From the NCBI GenBank assembly GCA_029226205.1, contig JAQXXT010000004.1:1-64000 (forward strand): 64,000 nucleotides of DNA. The letters run 5' to 3'. The number at the start of each line of letters is the position of its first letter. Position 1 is the stretch's first letter. The notes below the pieces were generated by a model. The model was not told the origin of the DNA. It worked only from the letters and a program-made list of their open reading frames with translations, and did not search any database. This document shows positions 21,579-32,424 of this stretch, piece by piece. Source of the DNA: Prevotellaceae bacterium. GTDB taxonomy: Bacteria > Bacteroidota > Bacteroidia > Bacteroidales > Bacteroidaceae. The translations under genes and the position numbers were made by a program.

Positions 21579-22208
21579 TTATTTTGTTAAGAGCTCTTCG
21601 ATAGCCTTCAGTGCGGACTCTGTCATGACGAGCTTGTCAGCATTCAAAACCTTATAGGTATTGATGTTGCGAGCCTCGATGACATCAGCCTTCGGCAGGT
21701 TACGAGCGGACAAATATACGTTTTTATTTGCTTCCGGCAAAACGACGAGCGCTTTTTGGCCCTCAACTTTCAGATTTTTAACAATCTTTACGAAATCTTT
21801 CGTCTTAGGAGCGTCCAAAGCGAAGTCTTCGACGACAATGATCTCACCGTTCTTGGCAGCCTGAGAGAGGGCAGATTTACGGGCGAGGATGTTTGTCTTC
21901 TTGTTGATCTTCTGCTCATAGTCGCGGGGTTTCGGACCGAAGACACGACCACCACCGACGAGGACCGGAGAGTTGATATCACCACGACGTGCACCGCCGC
22001 CGCCCTTCTGGCGGATGAGCTTGCGGGTAGAACCGGCGTGCTCACTTCTCTCCTTAGACTTGGCTGTGCCCTGACGCTGTGCGGCGAGGTAAGCCTTGAC
22101 AGAAAGCCAAAGTACGTGCTCGTTAGGCTCAATGCCGAAAACGCTGTCGTTCAGGGTTACCTTCTTACCGGTGTCCTGACCGTTGATATTTAAAACACTT
22201 ACTTCCAT
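21579..22208 (-). CDS. rplD: Ribosomal protein L4
   Basis: [33 protein letters not shown]. Confidence 0.97.
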   Translation of the reverse strand: MEVSVLNINGQDTGKKVTLNDSVFGIEPNEHVLWLSVKAYLAAQRQGTAKSKERSEHAGSTRKLIRQKGGGGARRGDINSPVLVGGGRVFGPKPRDYEQKINKKTNILARKSALSQAAKNGEIIVVEDFALDAPKTKDFVKIVKNLKVEGQKALVVLPEANKNVYLSARNLPKADVIEARNINTYKVLNADKLVMTESALKAIEELLTK

Positions 22209-22822
22209 TACTTTTCAATGATTACAGTTGAACCTTTGCATCCTGCGACAGAGCCCTTCACAACGAGGAGGTTCTGCTCGGGGATAACCTTTAATACCTG
22301 GAGGTTCTGGGTTGTCACCCGGTCACCACCCATCTGGCCACCCATGCGCATGCCCTTGAAGACAATAGCAGGGTAAGAACAAGCACCGATAGATCCCGGC
22401 TTACGAGCGCGGTCGTCCTGACCGTGAGTGCTCTGGCCGACACCACCGAAACCGTGACGCTTCACGACGCCCTGGAAACCGTGGCCCTTGGAGGTACCAA
22501 CGATATCGACATACTTAGCATCGTTGAAGATGTCTACTGTAATCGTGTCACCGAGGTTATACTCCTCGTCAAACTTGAACTCGGCCAAGTGCTTTTTCGG
22601 TGTTGTGCCTGCTTTCTTGAAGACTCCCTGCATCGGCTTGGAGGTTCTGCTCTCCTTAGCCTCGCCGAAAGCCAACTGATAAGCTTTGTAACCGTCGGTC
22701 TCAACAGTCTTGACCTGCGTTACAACACAAGGACCAGCTTCGATAACAGTGCACGGAATATTCTTACCGTCGGCACTGAAAACGGATGTCATTCCGATTT
22801 TCTTTCCTAATAATCCTGGCAT
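22208..22822 (-). CDS. rplC: Ribosomal protein L3
   Basis: [37 protein letters not shown]. Confidence 0.97.
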   Translation of the reverse strand: MPGLLGKKIGMTSVFSADGKNIPCTVIEAGPCVVTQVKTVETDGYKAYQLAFGEAKESRTSKPMQGVFKKAGTTPKKHLAEFKFDEEYNLGDTITVDIFNDAKYVDIVGTSKGHGFQGVVKRHGFGGVGQSTHGQDDRARKPGSIGACSYPAIVFKGMRMGGQMGGDRVTTQNLQVLKVIPEQNLLVVKGSVAGCKGSTVIIEK

Positions 22823-22882
22823 TTCAAATAAAATGTTTGATTGATAAAACTTTTAGAATTTCTGAGCTGAATATCTGTCCGA

Positions 22883-23188
22883 TTAGACCTTGATCTCTAC
22901 CTCAACACCAGAGGGGAGCTCGAGCTTCATGAGGGCATCCACGGTCTTTGCGGTAGAAGAGTAGATGTCGATGAGACGCTTGTAGTCGCTCAACTGGAAC
23001 TGCTCACGAGCCTTCTTGTTGACGAAGGTAGAGCGGTTGACGGTGTAGATACGCTTGTGAGTAGGCAATGGAATAGGACCGCTGACGATAGCGCCCGTAG
23101 CCTTGACAGCCTTCACAATCTTCTCGGCTGACTTATCAACCAACTGGTGGTCGTAAGACTTCAGCTTAATTCTGATTTTCTGACTCAT
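22883..23188 (-). CDS. rpsJ: Ribosomal protein S10
   Basis: [39 protein letters not shown]. Confidence 0.98.
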   Translation of the reverse strand: MSQKIRIKLKSYDHQLVDKSAEKIVKAVKATGAIVSGPIPLPTHKRIYTVNRSTFVNKKAREQFQLSDYKRLIDIYSSTAKTVDALMKLELPSGVEVEIKV

Positions 23189-23216
23189 TGTTTTGTTTTA
23201 TTATTGATGATTATGA

Positions 23217-23271
23217 GGTACCGGTGACGCCGACCCTTAAGAGTCATTTGCTAAGGGCAGCGCCCCGGACC
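23217..23271 (-). promoter_or_regulatory. Strong structured leader hairpin between fusA and rpsJ
   Basis: RNA sense: GGTCCGGGGCGCTGCCCTTAG...CTTAAGGGTCGGCGTCACCGGTACC, long near-complementary arms. Confidence 0.6.
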
Positions 23272-23297
23272 ATATTTATTTTTGCGTTGGTGCAGTA

Positions 23298-25412
23298 TTA
23301 CAGCAGTTCAGCGTGTCCGTGAACCTCCTCGAGCACAGCCTTGGCGATGCTGGTGGAGACAGGAGCGTGGTGATCATACTCCATAGAAGAGGTAGCACGA
23401 CCGGAGGTGATGGTACGCAGAGCGGTGACATAACCGAACATCTCTGCCAGCGGAACCATAGCCTTGACGATACGGGCGCCACTGCGAGCCTCGTCCATAC
23501 CCTGGACAAGACCACGGCGCTTGTTGAGGTCACCGATGACATCACCCATGTTCTCTTCCGGCGTAACGACCTCGACCTTCATGATCGGCTCCATGAGCAC
23601 GGGGCCGGCCTTCGGGCAGAGGACCTTGAAAGCCTGATGAGCGACGAGCTCGAAGGAGAGCTGATCGGAGTCAACGGGGTGGAAGCTACCATCGTTGAGG
23701 GTAACCTTCAGACCGGTCATCGGGAATCCGCCGAGGACACCACTGGAGAGGCAGTCCTTGAATCCCTTCTCTACGGAAGGAATGAACTCCTTAGGCACGT
23801 TACCACCCTTGACATTATTGATGAACTGCAGATCGCCCTCGGTGTAATCCTCATCCTTCGGAGCGATGGTGACGTCGATACAAGCGAACTTACCACGACC
23901 ACCAGACTGCTTCTTATAAGTCTCACGGCTCTGAGCGCTCTTCGTGATAGCCTCCTTGTAGTTCACCTGAGGCTTACCCTCGTTACACTCAACCTTGAAC
24001 TCACGCTTCAGACGGTCGATGATGATATCGAGGTGGAGCTCACCCATACCGGAGATAATGGTCTGACCACTCTGCTCGTCGGTACGAACGGTGAACGTAG
24101 GATCCTCCTCAGCGAGCTTAGCGAGACCGTTGTCCATCTTGGCAACGTCAGCCTGGCTCTTCGGCTCAACGGCAACGGAGATCACCGGATCCGGGAAGGT
24201 CATGGACTCGAGTACGATAGGATGGTCCTCATCGCAGAGGGTATCACCCGTACGGATATCCTTGAAACCTACACCTGCACCGATATCACCGGCGTCGATG
24301 GTCTCCATAGGAATCTCCTTGTTGGAGTTCATCTGGAACAGACGGCTGATACGCTCCTTCTTACCGGAACGGGGGTTGTAGACATAAGAACCAGCGGCAA
24401 CCTTACCGGAGTAAACGCGGAAGAACACCAGACGGCCCATGAACGGATCGGTAGCGATCTTGAAGGCCAGAGCAGCTGTCGGCTCGTTCTCATCCGGCTT
24501 ACGATCCTCTTCCTCACCGGTCTCGGGGTTCGTACCCTTGATGTTCGGTGTATCGAGCGGAGAGGGCAGGAAAGCACAGGTATAGTCGAGCAGCGGCTGA
24601 ACACCCTTGTTCTTATAAGAAGAGCCGAGGGTCATCGGGCAGCACTCCATAGAGACACAACCCTTACGCAGAGCGCGGATAATCATATCCTCGGGGATAT
24701 CCTTACCATCGAGGTAGAGCTCCATGAGCTCATCATCGTAGTTGGCAGCACCCTCGAGCATCTTGTCACGCCATTCGTTTGCCTCGTCAACGAGATCAGC
24801 GGGGATATCGTCAACCTCGAACTCAGCGCCCAGCGTCTCATCGTGCCACAGGATAGCCTTCATCTTGATGAGGTCTACGACGCCCTTGAAGTTCTCCTCA
24901 GCACCGATAGGAATCTGTACGGGGATCGGGTTAGCGCCCAGGATGTCCTTCATCTGCTGAACAGTCTCGAAGAAGTCTGCACCGGAGCGGTCCATCTTGT
25001 TGACATAACCGATACGGGGAACGTTGTACTTGTCAGCCTGGCGCCAAACCGTCTCGCTCTGCGGCTGTACACCGTCGGCAGCGGAATAGGTAGCGATAGC
25101 GCCATCGAGAACACGGAGAGAACGCTCAACCTCAGCGGTGAAGTCGACGTGTCCCGGAGTATCGATCAGGTTGATCTTGTACTTGTTGCCCTTGTACTCC
25201 CAGTTACAGGTGGTAGCAGCAGAGGTGATGGTGATACCACGCTCCTGCTCCTGAGCCATCCAGTCCATGGTAGCGGCACCATCATGAACCTCACCGATCT
25301 TGTGCGTCTTACCTGTGTAATACAGGATACGCTCAGACGTTGTTGTCTTACCGGCATCAATGTGGGCCATGATACCGATATTACGAGTCAAATGTAAATC
25401 GCGATTAGCCAT
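23298..25412 (-). CDS. fusA: Elongation factor G
   Basis: 704 aa; [30 protein letters not shown]. Confidence 0.98.
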   Translation of the reverse strand: MANRDLHLTRNIGIMAHIDAGKTTTSERILYYTGKTHKIGEVHDGAATMDWMAQEQERGITITSAATTCNWEYKGNKYKINLIDTPGHVDFTAEVERSLRVLDGAIATYSAADGVQPQSETVWRQADKYNVPRIGYVNKMDRSGADFFETVQQMKDILGANPIPVQIPIGAEENFKGVVDLIKMKAILWHDETLGAEFEVDDIPADLVDEANEWRDKMLEGAANYDDELMELYLDGKDIPEDMIIRALRKGCVSMECCPMTLGSSYKNKGVQPLLDYTCAFLPSPLDTPNIKGTNPETGEEEDRKPDENEPTAALAFKIATDPFMGRLVFFRVYSGKVAAGSYVYNPRSGKKERISRLFQMNSNKEIPMETIDAGDIGAGVGFKDIRTGDTLCDEDHPIVLESMTFPDPVISVAVEPKSQADVAKMDNGLAKLAEEDPTFTVRTDEQSGQTIISGMGELHLDIIIDRLKREFKVECNEGKPQVNYKEAITKSAQSRETYKKQSGGRGKFACIDVTIAPKDEDYTEGDLQFINNVKGGNVPKEFIPSVEKGFKDCLSSGVLGGFPMTGLKVTLNDGSFHPVDSDQLSFELVAHQAFKVLCPKAGPVLMEPIMKVEVVTPEENMGDVIGDLNKRRGLVQGMDEARSGARIVKAMVPLAEMFGYVTALRTITSGRATSSMEYDHHAPVSTSIAKAVLEEVHGHAELL

Positions 25413-25437
25413 TGTTTTTTAATCCTGAAAATATTGA

Positions 25438-25914
25438 TTAGAATCTGAAGTGAGCGAATGCGCGGTTAGCCTCAGCCATACGGTGCATATCCTCCTTACG
25501 CTTGAAGGCACCACCCTGGTTGTTGAAGGCATCGAGGATCTCGGCAGCGAGCTTCTCAGCCATAGACTTACCACTACGCTTGCGTGCGAAAGCGATGAGG
25601 TTCTTCATAGCGATACTCATCTTGCGGTCAGCACGGATCTCCGTAGGCACCTGGAAAGTAGCACCACCGATACGGCGGCTCTTTACCTCTACCTGAGGAG
25701 TGATATTGTCGAGGGCCTGCTTCCAGATCTCCAGAGGACTCTTCTCCTCGTTCTGTGCCTTTGCCTTGACAGCATCCAAAGCGGAATAGAAAATGCGGTA
25801 GGAAGTATTCTTCTTACCATCATACATCAAGTGATTAACGAACTTGGCGACCATCTGGTCATTGAAGACGGGATCCGGAATGATCACACGCTTCTTGGGT
25901 TTTGCTTTTCTCAT
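25438..25914 (-). CDS. rpsG: Ribosomal protein S7
   Basis: [39 protein letters not shown]. Confidence 0.97.
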   Translation of the reverse strand: MRKAKPKKRVIIPDPVFNDQMVAKFVNHLMYDGKKNTSYRIFYSALDAVKAKAQNEEKSPLEIWKQALDNITPQVEVKSRRIGGATFQVPTEIRADRKMSIAMKNLIAFARKRSGKSMAEKLAAEILDAFNNQGGAFKRKEDMHRMAEANRAFAHFRF

Positions 25915-26122
25915 TGTTTATTTTAAAATATCATTCTGCGGAGGTTGTACTTTTTCATTTCTGTCTTCAACGCCCGCACCCGGGCATTTACTCAACCTGA
26001 TTAGTCTTACTCCAGCAAAACTGTTGTTTGAAAATAAAATTTCCTTGTTTAGGGGAAGGGGTGAAGCCTCAGGCTCTCAGGCATCTCCGCCTGTGAGCCC
26101 TCGGCATAAATGTCCTTGTGGA

Positions 26123-26500
26123 TTACTTCTTCTTAGGACGCTTAGCACCGTACTTGGAACGGCGCTGTGTACGGTTGGCAACACCGGCGGTATCAAGGGT
26201 ACCACGAACGATGTGATAACGTACACCAGGAAGGTCCTTCACACGACCGCCACGAACGAGGACGATACTGTGCTCCTGAAGGTTGTGACCCTCACCAGGA
26301 ATGTAGGAGTTAACCTCCTTCTGGTTCGTCAGACGCACACGAGCCACCTTACGCATGGCGGAGTTAGGCTTCTTCGGAGTGGTTGTATAGACACGGACGC
26401 AGACACCACGACGCTGAGGACAGTTGTCCAAAGCCGGTGACTTACTCTTGTCTACAATCACCTTTCTGCCTTTTCTTACTAACTGTGAAATAGTAGGCAT
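26123..26500 (-). CDS. rpsL: Ribosomal protein S12
   Basis: [46 protein letters not shown]. Confidence 0.98.
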   Translation of the reverse strand: MPTISQLVRKGRKVIVDKSKSPALDNCPQRRGVCVRVYTTTPKKPNSAMRKVARVRLTNQKEVNSYIPGEGHNLQEHSIVLVRGGRVKDLPGVRYHIVRGTLDTAGVANRTQRRSKYGAKRPKKK

Positions 26501-26743
26501 GATTTGTACTTTTTAATTTATATATTTATTTTATTTATTATCAACAGTTTATGCAAACGGGTATAGCAAGCCCGTTTCGGGGTGCAAAGGTACGGACTTT
26601 TTTTGGAATATCTTTCTCAAAGACTGACAATTTTCAATCGGAAAGAAAGATTTATATTTTCTTAACGATTAGCAGAACGGAACATGACAAATCACGTCCC
26701 TACCGTGAGGCAATAACTCCCCACTCCATCCGTTGAAACAAAT

Positions 26744-27058
26744 ATGAAACCCGATACAGAACGCTTACACAAGGTCGTCTATGAAATTGTCCGTGCCATA
26801 CCGCGCGGCCGCGTGTTGACCTACGGCATCATCGCCCGCTTGACCGGATGGCCGAATCATGCCCGACTGGTGGGTCATATCATGAAAGGAGCAGGCATTG
26901 AGCCAAATCTCCCTTGTCACCGTGTCCTCGCTGCCAGTGGCCGTCCCTCCCCTACTTTCCCCGAACAGCGGGCGCTCCTCGAGGCCGAGGGTGTACGCTT
27001 CAAGGACAATGGTTGCGTGGATATGAAGCGATATCTCTGGGAGATAGTAGGGACATGA
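26744..27058 (+). CDS. MGMT-family (alkyltransferase-like) protein, DNA-binding domain only
   Basis: 104 aa; IPRGRVLTYGIIARLTG, PCHRVLAASG. Confidence 0.88.
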   Translation: MKPDTERLHKVVYEIVRAIPRGRVLTYGIIARLTGWPNHARLVGHIMKGAGIEPNLPCHRVLAASGRPSPTFPEQRALLEAEGVRFKDNGCVDMKRYLWEIVGT

Positions 27059-27072
27059 TTTATCATGATCCG
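27047..27072. repeat. GTAGGGACATGATTTATCATGATCCG palindromic repeat overlapping the 3' end of the MGMT gene
   Basis: Related sites at 26677-26704, 32411-32427, 41551-41574, 42036-42060, 62963-62988. Confidence 0.85.
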
Positions 27073-27139
27073 CCCAAACCGGGAATTGCAGGGGCCGTCC
27101 CTTGTGGCGGCCCGCCGTCGGAACGACGGATGTTCGGGA

Positions 27140-27215
27140 AAGACAGAGTAACAGATCAAACACAAAAAAAGACAGAATAACAAATGATGTTGCATCATCT
27201 GTTATTCTGTCTTCA
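27140..27215. repeat. CAGAATAACA/TGTTATTCTG hairpin repeat
   Basis: AAGACAGAATAACAAATGATGTTGCATCATCTGTTATTCTGTCTT; related hairpins near 37452-37510, 38088-38135, 42299-42350. Confidence 0.82.
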
Positions 27216-27217
27216 CC

Positions 27218-27320
27218 GTAGGGGCACCCCTTGTGGGCGCCCTACCCCCCTTAGGACGGCCACAAGGGCCGCGCCCTACGGGGGATCATTCCCCTTTATG
27301 ACGGCCACAAGGGCCGCACC
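27218..27320. repeat. GGCC-type palindromic repeat cluster
   Basis: CGTAGGGGCACCCCTTGTGGGCGCCCTA and GGACGGCCACAAGGGCCGCGCCCTACG units. Confidence 0.85.
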
Positions 27321-27328
27321 CTGCAAGA

Positions 27329-30300
27329 TTACATCACGATCACTTTCCAACTCTGCTGATGGCCGTCGGCGCAAGTGGCGCGGAGGACGACGACACCAGA
27401 GGGAACAGCGACGGAGAGCTTGGCTGCATGATTAGCGGTCACATTGGTGAGCAGTTGGCCAGCCTCATCGTAAGCCGTGAGGGAGCTGAGGTCAGCCTTT
27501 GAAGCCTTCACCGTAGCGACACCGTCGCTGACGGAGAGCACGAGAGCGCCATTGGCCTCAGAAACTGTATTCACACCTGTCGCAGCACCGATGCGAGAGA
27601 GATAGAATCGGCCGACATTATCGCCGTTCATCCAAACGGTAGGAGCAGCGTCGAGGGCATAGCTGTCACCTGTCTCACGATCATAGAGTTTCCAGTCGGA
27701 AGCATCAAAAGCCCCGGAGGTCTCAAAGCTCAGGCGGACGCTGTCAGCCTTTGTCATGAAGAAGCCGAGGTTGATAACATCTTGATCAACGGGACGGATA
27801 TCATAAGCCTTACCACCCTCTTCAGAGAAGATGGCGAATTGTGGCTTGTAATCCTCATCGATAAGTGTCGGTGCCTTTGTATCGTTGTCCTGGAGGAGGA
27901 CAGTACCGACATGATAGTTACCGGCATCAGCCTTCACACGCAGGAAGGACGGAACCTCCTCATCAGCATTATACCCCTTAGCAGCTGAAGCCGTAGACTG
28001 ATAGAGCTCATCAGAAGAAGCCGGCTGACCACCATACATATCTTTACTGTAGGTGACAGTCTGCGTAGCAGAATAGGTCGTCGTGGTGACATAATTCTTT
28101 GTCGTGGTCGTACCTTTCTGCATGACGAAGAATGCCTGTGCCGGACCGACATAGAGGTTCTTCGAAGCGAGGTCAGAGGAGCTGACAAGACTACCATTCA
28201 CGAGGATCACAGAGTAAGCCGTATTGCCATCGTAGCATTTCACGCCAGTAATATTGTTGCTGTTGGCATTGGCAATAGCCTCAAGGAAGCTCTTCACGTT
28301 GAGGTGACTCATCATCGGGTTACCGACGAGGAAGATACCATCAGTTGTACTACTATTCCCATCGGACGTATTCTTATAGGTCAGATTCAGCTCGTCACCG
28401 TTGGACCAGTTGTCACTCCAGAGTTTTGCGGAAGCATGACTAGGATCAACTGATGTACTCAACTTATTACCACTATTGTCATAATAATAATAGGTACGCG
28501 CACCGGACTTCGGCAGATGGACAAAGCATGTATCCGTATTTCCCTTAGCAGCCATCAGGGCGAAGCTCAAGGGCGCGTCACCACTGACTGTCGTCGTAGT
28601 GCCACTCGTCTTAGAAGATCCACTGAACGTAGCATAGTCGTAAGCAAGAGAGTTGAAGCCATTCGACCAACGGCTTGTCTCGACAGAGATAGTCGTAGGC
28701 GTTGCCGTTGTCATATCACTGTTCATATTGAACTGTACCTTATCACCCGTTGTATTCTCCCATACACGCTGGATGAGCGGGTAAGTCACACGGTCGACAA
28801 CATCGAGCTTGTTCTTCGTAGCGTTTTCATCGGTGAGCGGAGTGAAGTAATCCTTCTCCGCAATCTTACTGGCGAAGAAATCACCACTGACGAGCGACTG
28901 AACCGGCGACATATAGAGCCGCGTAACACCGGGCGTCAGAGCGAGGTCCACCCAGGCGCTGTTGTACTTCAGCCGATAGACATTCTCCACGGCAGCGTCA
29001 TGCTCGAAGTGGATACCGTTGCAGGCATTCTCGTAATCCTTATCAACATCCGTAGAGACATCAGTCAATACCGGATAAACTTTGGCACCAGCCGGGATGA
29101 TGACATTGGAGCAAGCAGAAGGTGCGCCCTCTACCCAGTTGTCCCAGTTGTTCCAATCCGTAGAAGCGGCATTGGTTCTCCAGTGGGTAGTAGTCGGATA
29201 TACCTTATAGTATACCTTGCCAAGAGTATTGCCGCTCTCATCGAGGATATAGGCTACCTGGTTGTCTCCAACCTTCTTAAGACTTATGTTATTTACAGAG
29301 AAGTTCAGAGAGCCGTCACTGTTGGCCCAGACTTTCTTCGTGAAAGACTCAGCGGGAACAAACACCTGGTAGTTGGCCGTCTTGTCCGTACCCTTCCAGG
29401 AGATTGTAGAAGTTTCACCCTCACAGACAGATGTCATCTTGAGATCGGTGATCTTCGGATCCTCACAGGAGTTGTCATCACGGTTATCAGGAACGCCATC
29501 GCCATCGGCATCCGACAGCAGGGCGATACCATAGAGCTTCTGCACATCAGCCACATTAGCCACGGCACCCATCGTGATGACGACCTCATCATACTGCTGT
29601 TTCGGCGACATGAGATAGATGTCACGGTCCTGTGTGGTGAGGACATCAGCACCGAGCACCTGCCAGGAGTTCTTGCTTTCACCCGTAGCCTTACCTTTAT
29701 AATAGGTCTCAATCTTCAGATAGTTACCGGCATTGACCGAGAGGTAGTGGTTGACATCCTTGTTCATCACCACAGCGAGCTGATGGCGGTAGTCGTAGGT
29801 ACGCCCGAGCTTGATGCCGAAGCTGTAGTAGGACCCGGCCTTCACGCCGTTACCCCAAGTTACGGCCGTCTCATAGTTAGGATCATCATCGACGGCATTG
29901 CCGAGATTCTCCATAAAGCCACCGACAGTAGCCAGAGACGCGTTGCTGCCACCTGCAGAGATCGTAGCGCCCGTAGCGCTGTTGCTCACCTGTGTGCTAC
30001 CGGCAAGCTGGTTATTGCATTTTTCAGCATCGCTGCCATCCTCATAGAAAGGATAGTAGATATTGAGTTTGGAGATAGAGAGACTCAACGTACCCGTGCT
30101 CCAGAGCGTGAACTCATCGAAGTCGGTACCGGCCGGAATGGTAGCGGCGAACTCGACCTTCTGCACATGGTTACTACCGGCGAGGGAGAGTCCGAGGACC
30201 TTAGAGTCAGAGACCAAGACAGAAGCCACAGCGTTATTGGGCTGTGCGGACTTACTGTTGTAGCACTTGATCATGAACCCATCGAGAAGATTAAGGTTCA

Positions 30301-32128
30301 AGCCCGTGGAAGTCGCCTCAACGACGAATCCGACGCGGATACTGTGTGTCTTGTCTTTCAGCAGAGAGGTGAAGGAGGTACCATCGGCACGCTTGACGCC
30401 GACGATCTCCACATTATGCGCAATCTGTACGCCACCCGTCCAGGAAGCGCATGTATTGGTGTTTCCATCGAAGATATTGGAGGAGTTCTTAAGACCAGAG
30501 ATAGAGAGCAGACTGCCACCGCCATGGCTGTTGTCGGCGAGAGCATATTCAGCCGTCTGTCCACTGATATTTTCAATCTTATTCTCACATGTACCGGAAG
30601 CATAAGCACCGGCGGCGATGCCACGTGTCAGCGAGATGGTCTCATAGCAACCATCAGCAGCCGTAGCCTTGATGACATAAGTGCCATTATAACTGTCGTC
30701 ATTCGTATGGGCGAAGGTGACGAGACCCGTATTGTCAACGGTACATTCCTTGGAGACATCCTTCTTGCCATCGGCAGCCTTCGCACTCTCCACCTCCCAT
30801 TTCGTGATATTGATATTGGGATTATGCTCAAGTTGAATGGTCTTGTTCTTGTTGCAGAGGCTCAGATCAGCCGTGAGGTCGATCGGGCAATGATGGTCGG
30901 CCTTCGTAGGAGCCGGAGTGACAAAGGCATAGTAGACACCCGTGCCACCGAGATCTACATTCAACAGTCCGGGAAAGAGGATCTCCACGGTAGAGAAGTC
31001 ATGCTTAGCCTCCACTGAGACTGTACGGTCACCGCCGGAGATCACCTGCAGTCCGAGGACAGAGGCATCGCAGTCTTCCGACTGTACCTTTTTGCCATTC
31101 TTGTCATAGAGATTGATATGAGCAAAAGTACCCACAGAGAGTTTCAGCAGACTGCCGGCCTTCATCTTAAATCCGACCATCGTACCGGCTTTGAAAAGGT
31201 CTGACTGGTCAGTATCATCACCTGTGGGTTTTGCCGTGACCTTATCAATGCCACTGATTCCGACACTGACCGGCAAGTTCAGACGGAAATTCGTGAGATC
31301 AGCATCAATAACCTTATCCGTACCGAGACCCCAGTTGACCGTTGCTACTGCGGGCTTACGCCCCATATCATTGCAATAGTCCTCAAGGTTCTTCTCGGTC
31401 TTCTCACTCTCCTTTCCAGTGGCGGGATTATTCGTGAGCGTATAGACATTGGCTGTACCGACATAAGCATATTTCAGCTTGGTGTTGGTAGCCACGTCAA
31501 CATTGACGCCCTGGGCTGTACAGAGCTCTATCTCATCATACTCCTGGGTAGGCGTCGCCTCCACATTGAAGCAGACATTCTTTGAGCCGGGGAGCTGGAC
31601 GAGGGAGAGGTTGACACCCTCAATGCTCTTACCGGCAGAAACGGTCTGCTGCTCCACGAACTGACCTTCGCGGAAGAAGCGGATGATATAGGTCTTACCG
31701 ACATCGAGCTTAAGAATACTCTTATCTGAAGAAGCATCAACACAGAAGCCTGCGGGGGTATTCGGCGCATAGTGGCGCTTCATATCGCGCACACTGACGA
31801 TCGGCGTGAAACCGAGGTTGGCTTGTACGAGAGAGGGGAATGACGCCTCATTGTCGAGGGTCGAATCCGTAAGGTTGTCGAGGTCATGGTTCAAAGAACC
31901 GACCTTCACCGTAGAGAAGAGGCGGTTGACGAGACAGTGCGGCCCTACGAGGGCGATGTGGTTGGAGAACTTGATGATGTTCTTCCCATCAGCCGTGTAA
32001 TAGCCGGTCTGCTCGTAGAGCGGCTTCCCTACTTCGGAATAGGTCTTCGGCGTTGTCGTGTCGGCTGCCAGCGGCATGGAGACGACGACGAGCAGAAGGC
32101 TAAGGATGAAATATTTAAAACGTGTCAT
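27329..32128 (-). CDS. Large secreted/surface protein, thrombospondin type-3-like segment
   Basis: 1599 aa; signal peptide MTRFKYFILSLLLVVVSMPLAA; DADGDGVPDNRDDNSCEDP; C-terminus ...TAYDEAGQLLTNV...SWKVIVM. Confidence 0.8.
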   Translation of the reverse strand: MTRFKYFILSLLLVVVSMPLAADTTTPKTYSEVGKPLYEQTGYYTADGKNIIKFSNHIALVGPHCLVNRLFSTVKVGSLNHDLDNLTDSTLDNEASFPSLVQANLGFTPIVSVRDMKRHYAPNTPAGFCVDASSDKSILKLDVGKTYIIRFFREGQFVEQQTVSAGKSIEGVNLSLVQLPGSKNVCFNVEATPTQEYDEIELCTAQGVNVDVATNTKLKYAYVGTANVYTLTNNPATGKESEKTEKNLEDYCNDMGRKPAVATVNWGLGTDKVIDADLTNFRLNLPVSVGISGIDKVTAKPTGDDTDQSDLFKAGTMVGFKMKAGSLLKLSVGTFAHINLYDKNGKKVQSEDCDASVLGLQVISGGDRTVSVEAKHDFSTVEILFPGLLNVDLGGTGVYYAFVTPAPTKADHHCPIDLTADLSLCNKNKTIQLEHNPNINITKWEVESAKAADGKKDVSKECTVDNTGLVTFAHTNDDSYNGTYVIKATAADGCYETISLTRGIAAGAYASGTCENKIENISGQTAEYALADNSHGGGSLLSISGLKNSSNIFDGNTNTCASWTGGVQIAHNVEIVGVKRADGTSFTSLLKDKTHSIRVGFVVEATSTGLNLNLLDGFMIKCYNSKSAQPNNAVASVLVSDSKVLGLSLAGSNHVQKVEFAATIPAGTDFDEFTLWSTGTLSLSISKLNIYYPFYEDGSDAEKCNNQLAGSTQVSNSATGATISAGGSNASLATVGGFMENLGNAVDDDPNYETAVTWGNGVKAGSYYSFGIKLGRTYDYRHQLAVVMNKDVNHYLSVNAGNYLKIETYYKGKATGESKNSWQVLGADVLTTQDRDIYLMSPKQQYDEVVITMGAVANVADVQKLYGIALLSDADGDGVPDNRDDNSCEDPKITDLKMTSVCEGETSTISWKGTDKTANYQVFVPAESFTKKVWANSDGSLNFSVNNISLKKVGDNQVAYILDESGNTLGKVYYKVYPTTTHWRTNAASTDWNNWDNWVEGAPSACSNVIIPAGAKVYPVLTDVSTDVDKDYENACNGIHFEHDAAVENVYRLKYNSAWVDLALTPGVTRLYMSPVQSLVSGDFFASKIAEKDYFTPLTDENATKNKLDVVDRVTYPLIQRVWENTTGDKVQFNMNSDMTTATPTTISVETSRWSNGFNSLAYDYATFSGSSKTSGTTTTVSGDAPLSFALMAAKGNTDTCFVHLPKSGARTYYYYDNSGNKLSTSVDPSHASAKLWSDNWSNGDELNLTYKNTSDGNSSTTDGIFLVGNPMMSHLNVKSFLEAIANANSNNITGVKCYDGNTAYSVILVNGSLVSSSDLASKNLYVGPAQAFFVMQKGTTTTKNYVTTTTYSATQTVTYSKDMYGGQPASSDELYQSTASAAKGYNADEEVPSFLRVKADAGNYHVGTVLLQDNDTKAPTLIDEDYKPQFAIFSEEGGKAYDIRPVDQDVINLGFFMTKADSVRLSFETSGAFDASDWKLYDRETGDSYALDAAPTVWMNGDNVGRFYLSRIGAATGVNTVSEANGALVLSVSDGVATVKASKADLSSLTAYDEAGQLLTNVTANHAAKLSVAVPSGVVVLRATCADGHQQSWKVIVM

Positions 32129-32143
32129 AATCCAACCCTTTGA

Positions 32144-32383
32144 TTAATCGTCATTAACATCCCAGCCATTATCGGAACCGGCGACACTACCATTATTACT
32201 GATAACATTGCCCCAGGTCTCGGAAGCTGTAGAGGGAGAATTAGGATTACCGGCAACTGTCTGATCTTGCATAAAGCCATACACTTTAGGCATAAGTGAC
32301 ACACGGGGACTAGCCATTACCAGCTGGCTCATCTCGAGCGCATAGCATTGAATCTTCGGACGAGCGTATATTTTCTTGTTCAT
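32144..32383 (-). CDS. Small hypothetical protein (79 aa) between two large surface-protein genes
   Basis: MNKKIYARPKIQCYALEMSQLVMASPRVSLMPKVYGF...GWDVNDD; same strand, 15-bp gap to the 1599-aa gene. Confidence 0.6.
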   Translation of the reverse strand: MNKKIYARPKIQCYALEMSQLVMASPRVSLMPKVYGFMQDQTVAGNPNSPSTASETWGNVISNNGSVAGSDNGWDVNDD

Positions 32384-32424
32384 ATCGTTAATCGTTTTTA
32401 TTATTTTGAAGATGAATCATGTCC

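Noticed and set aside
23313-25397. 694-aa plus-strand ORF opposite fusA
   Set aside because: Antisense artefact; fusA on the minus strand is unambiguous.
28517-31018. 833-aa plus-strand ORF opposite the 1599-aa surface protein
   Set aside because: Arg/Ile/Val-rich translation with no domain or signal; antisense open frame caused by codon usage.
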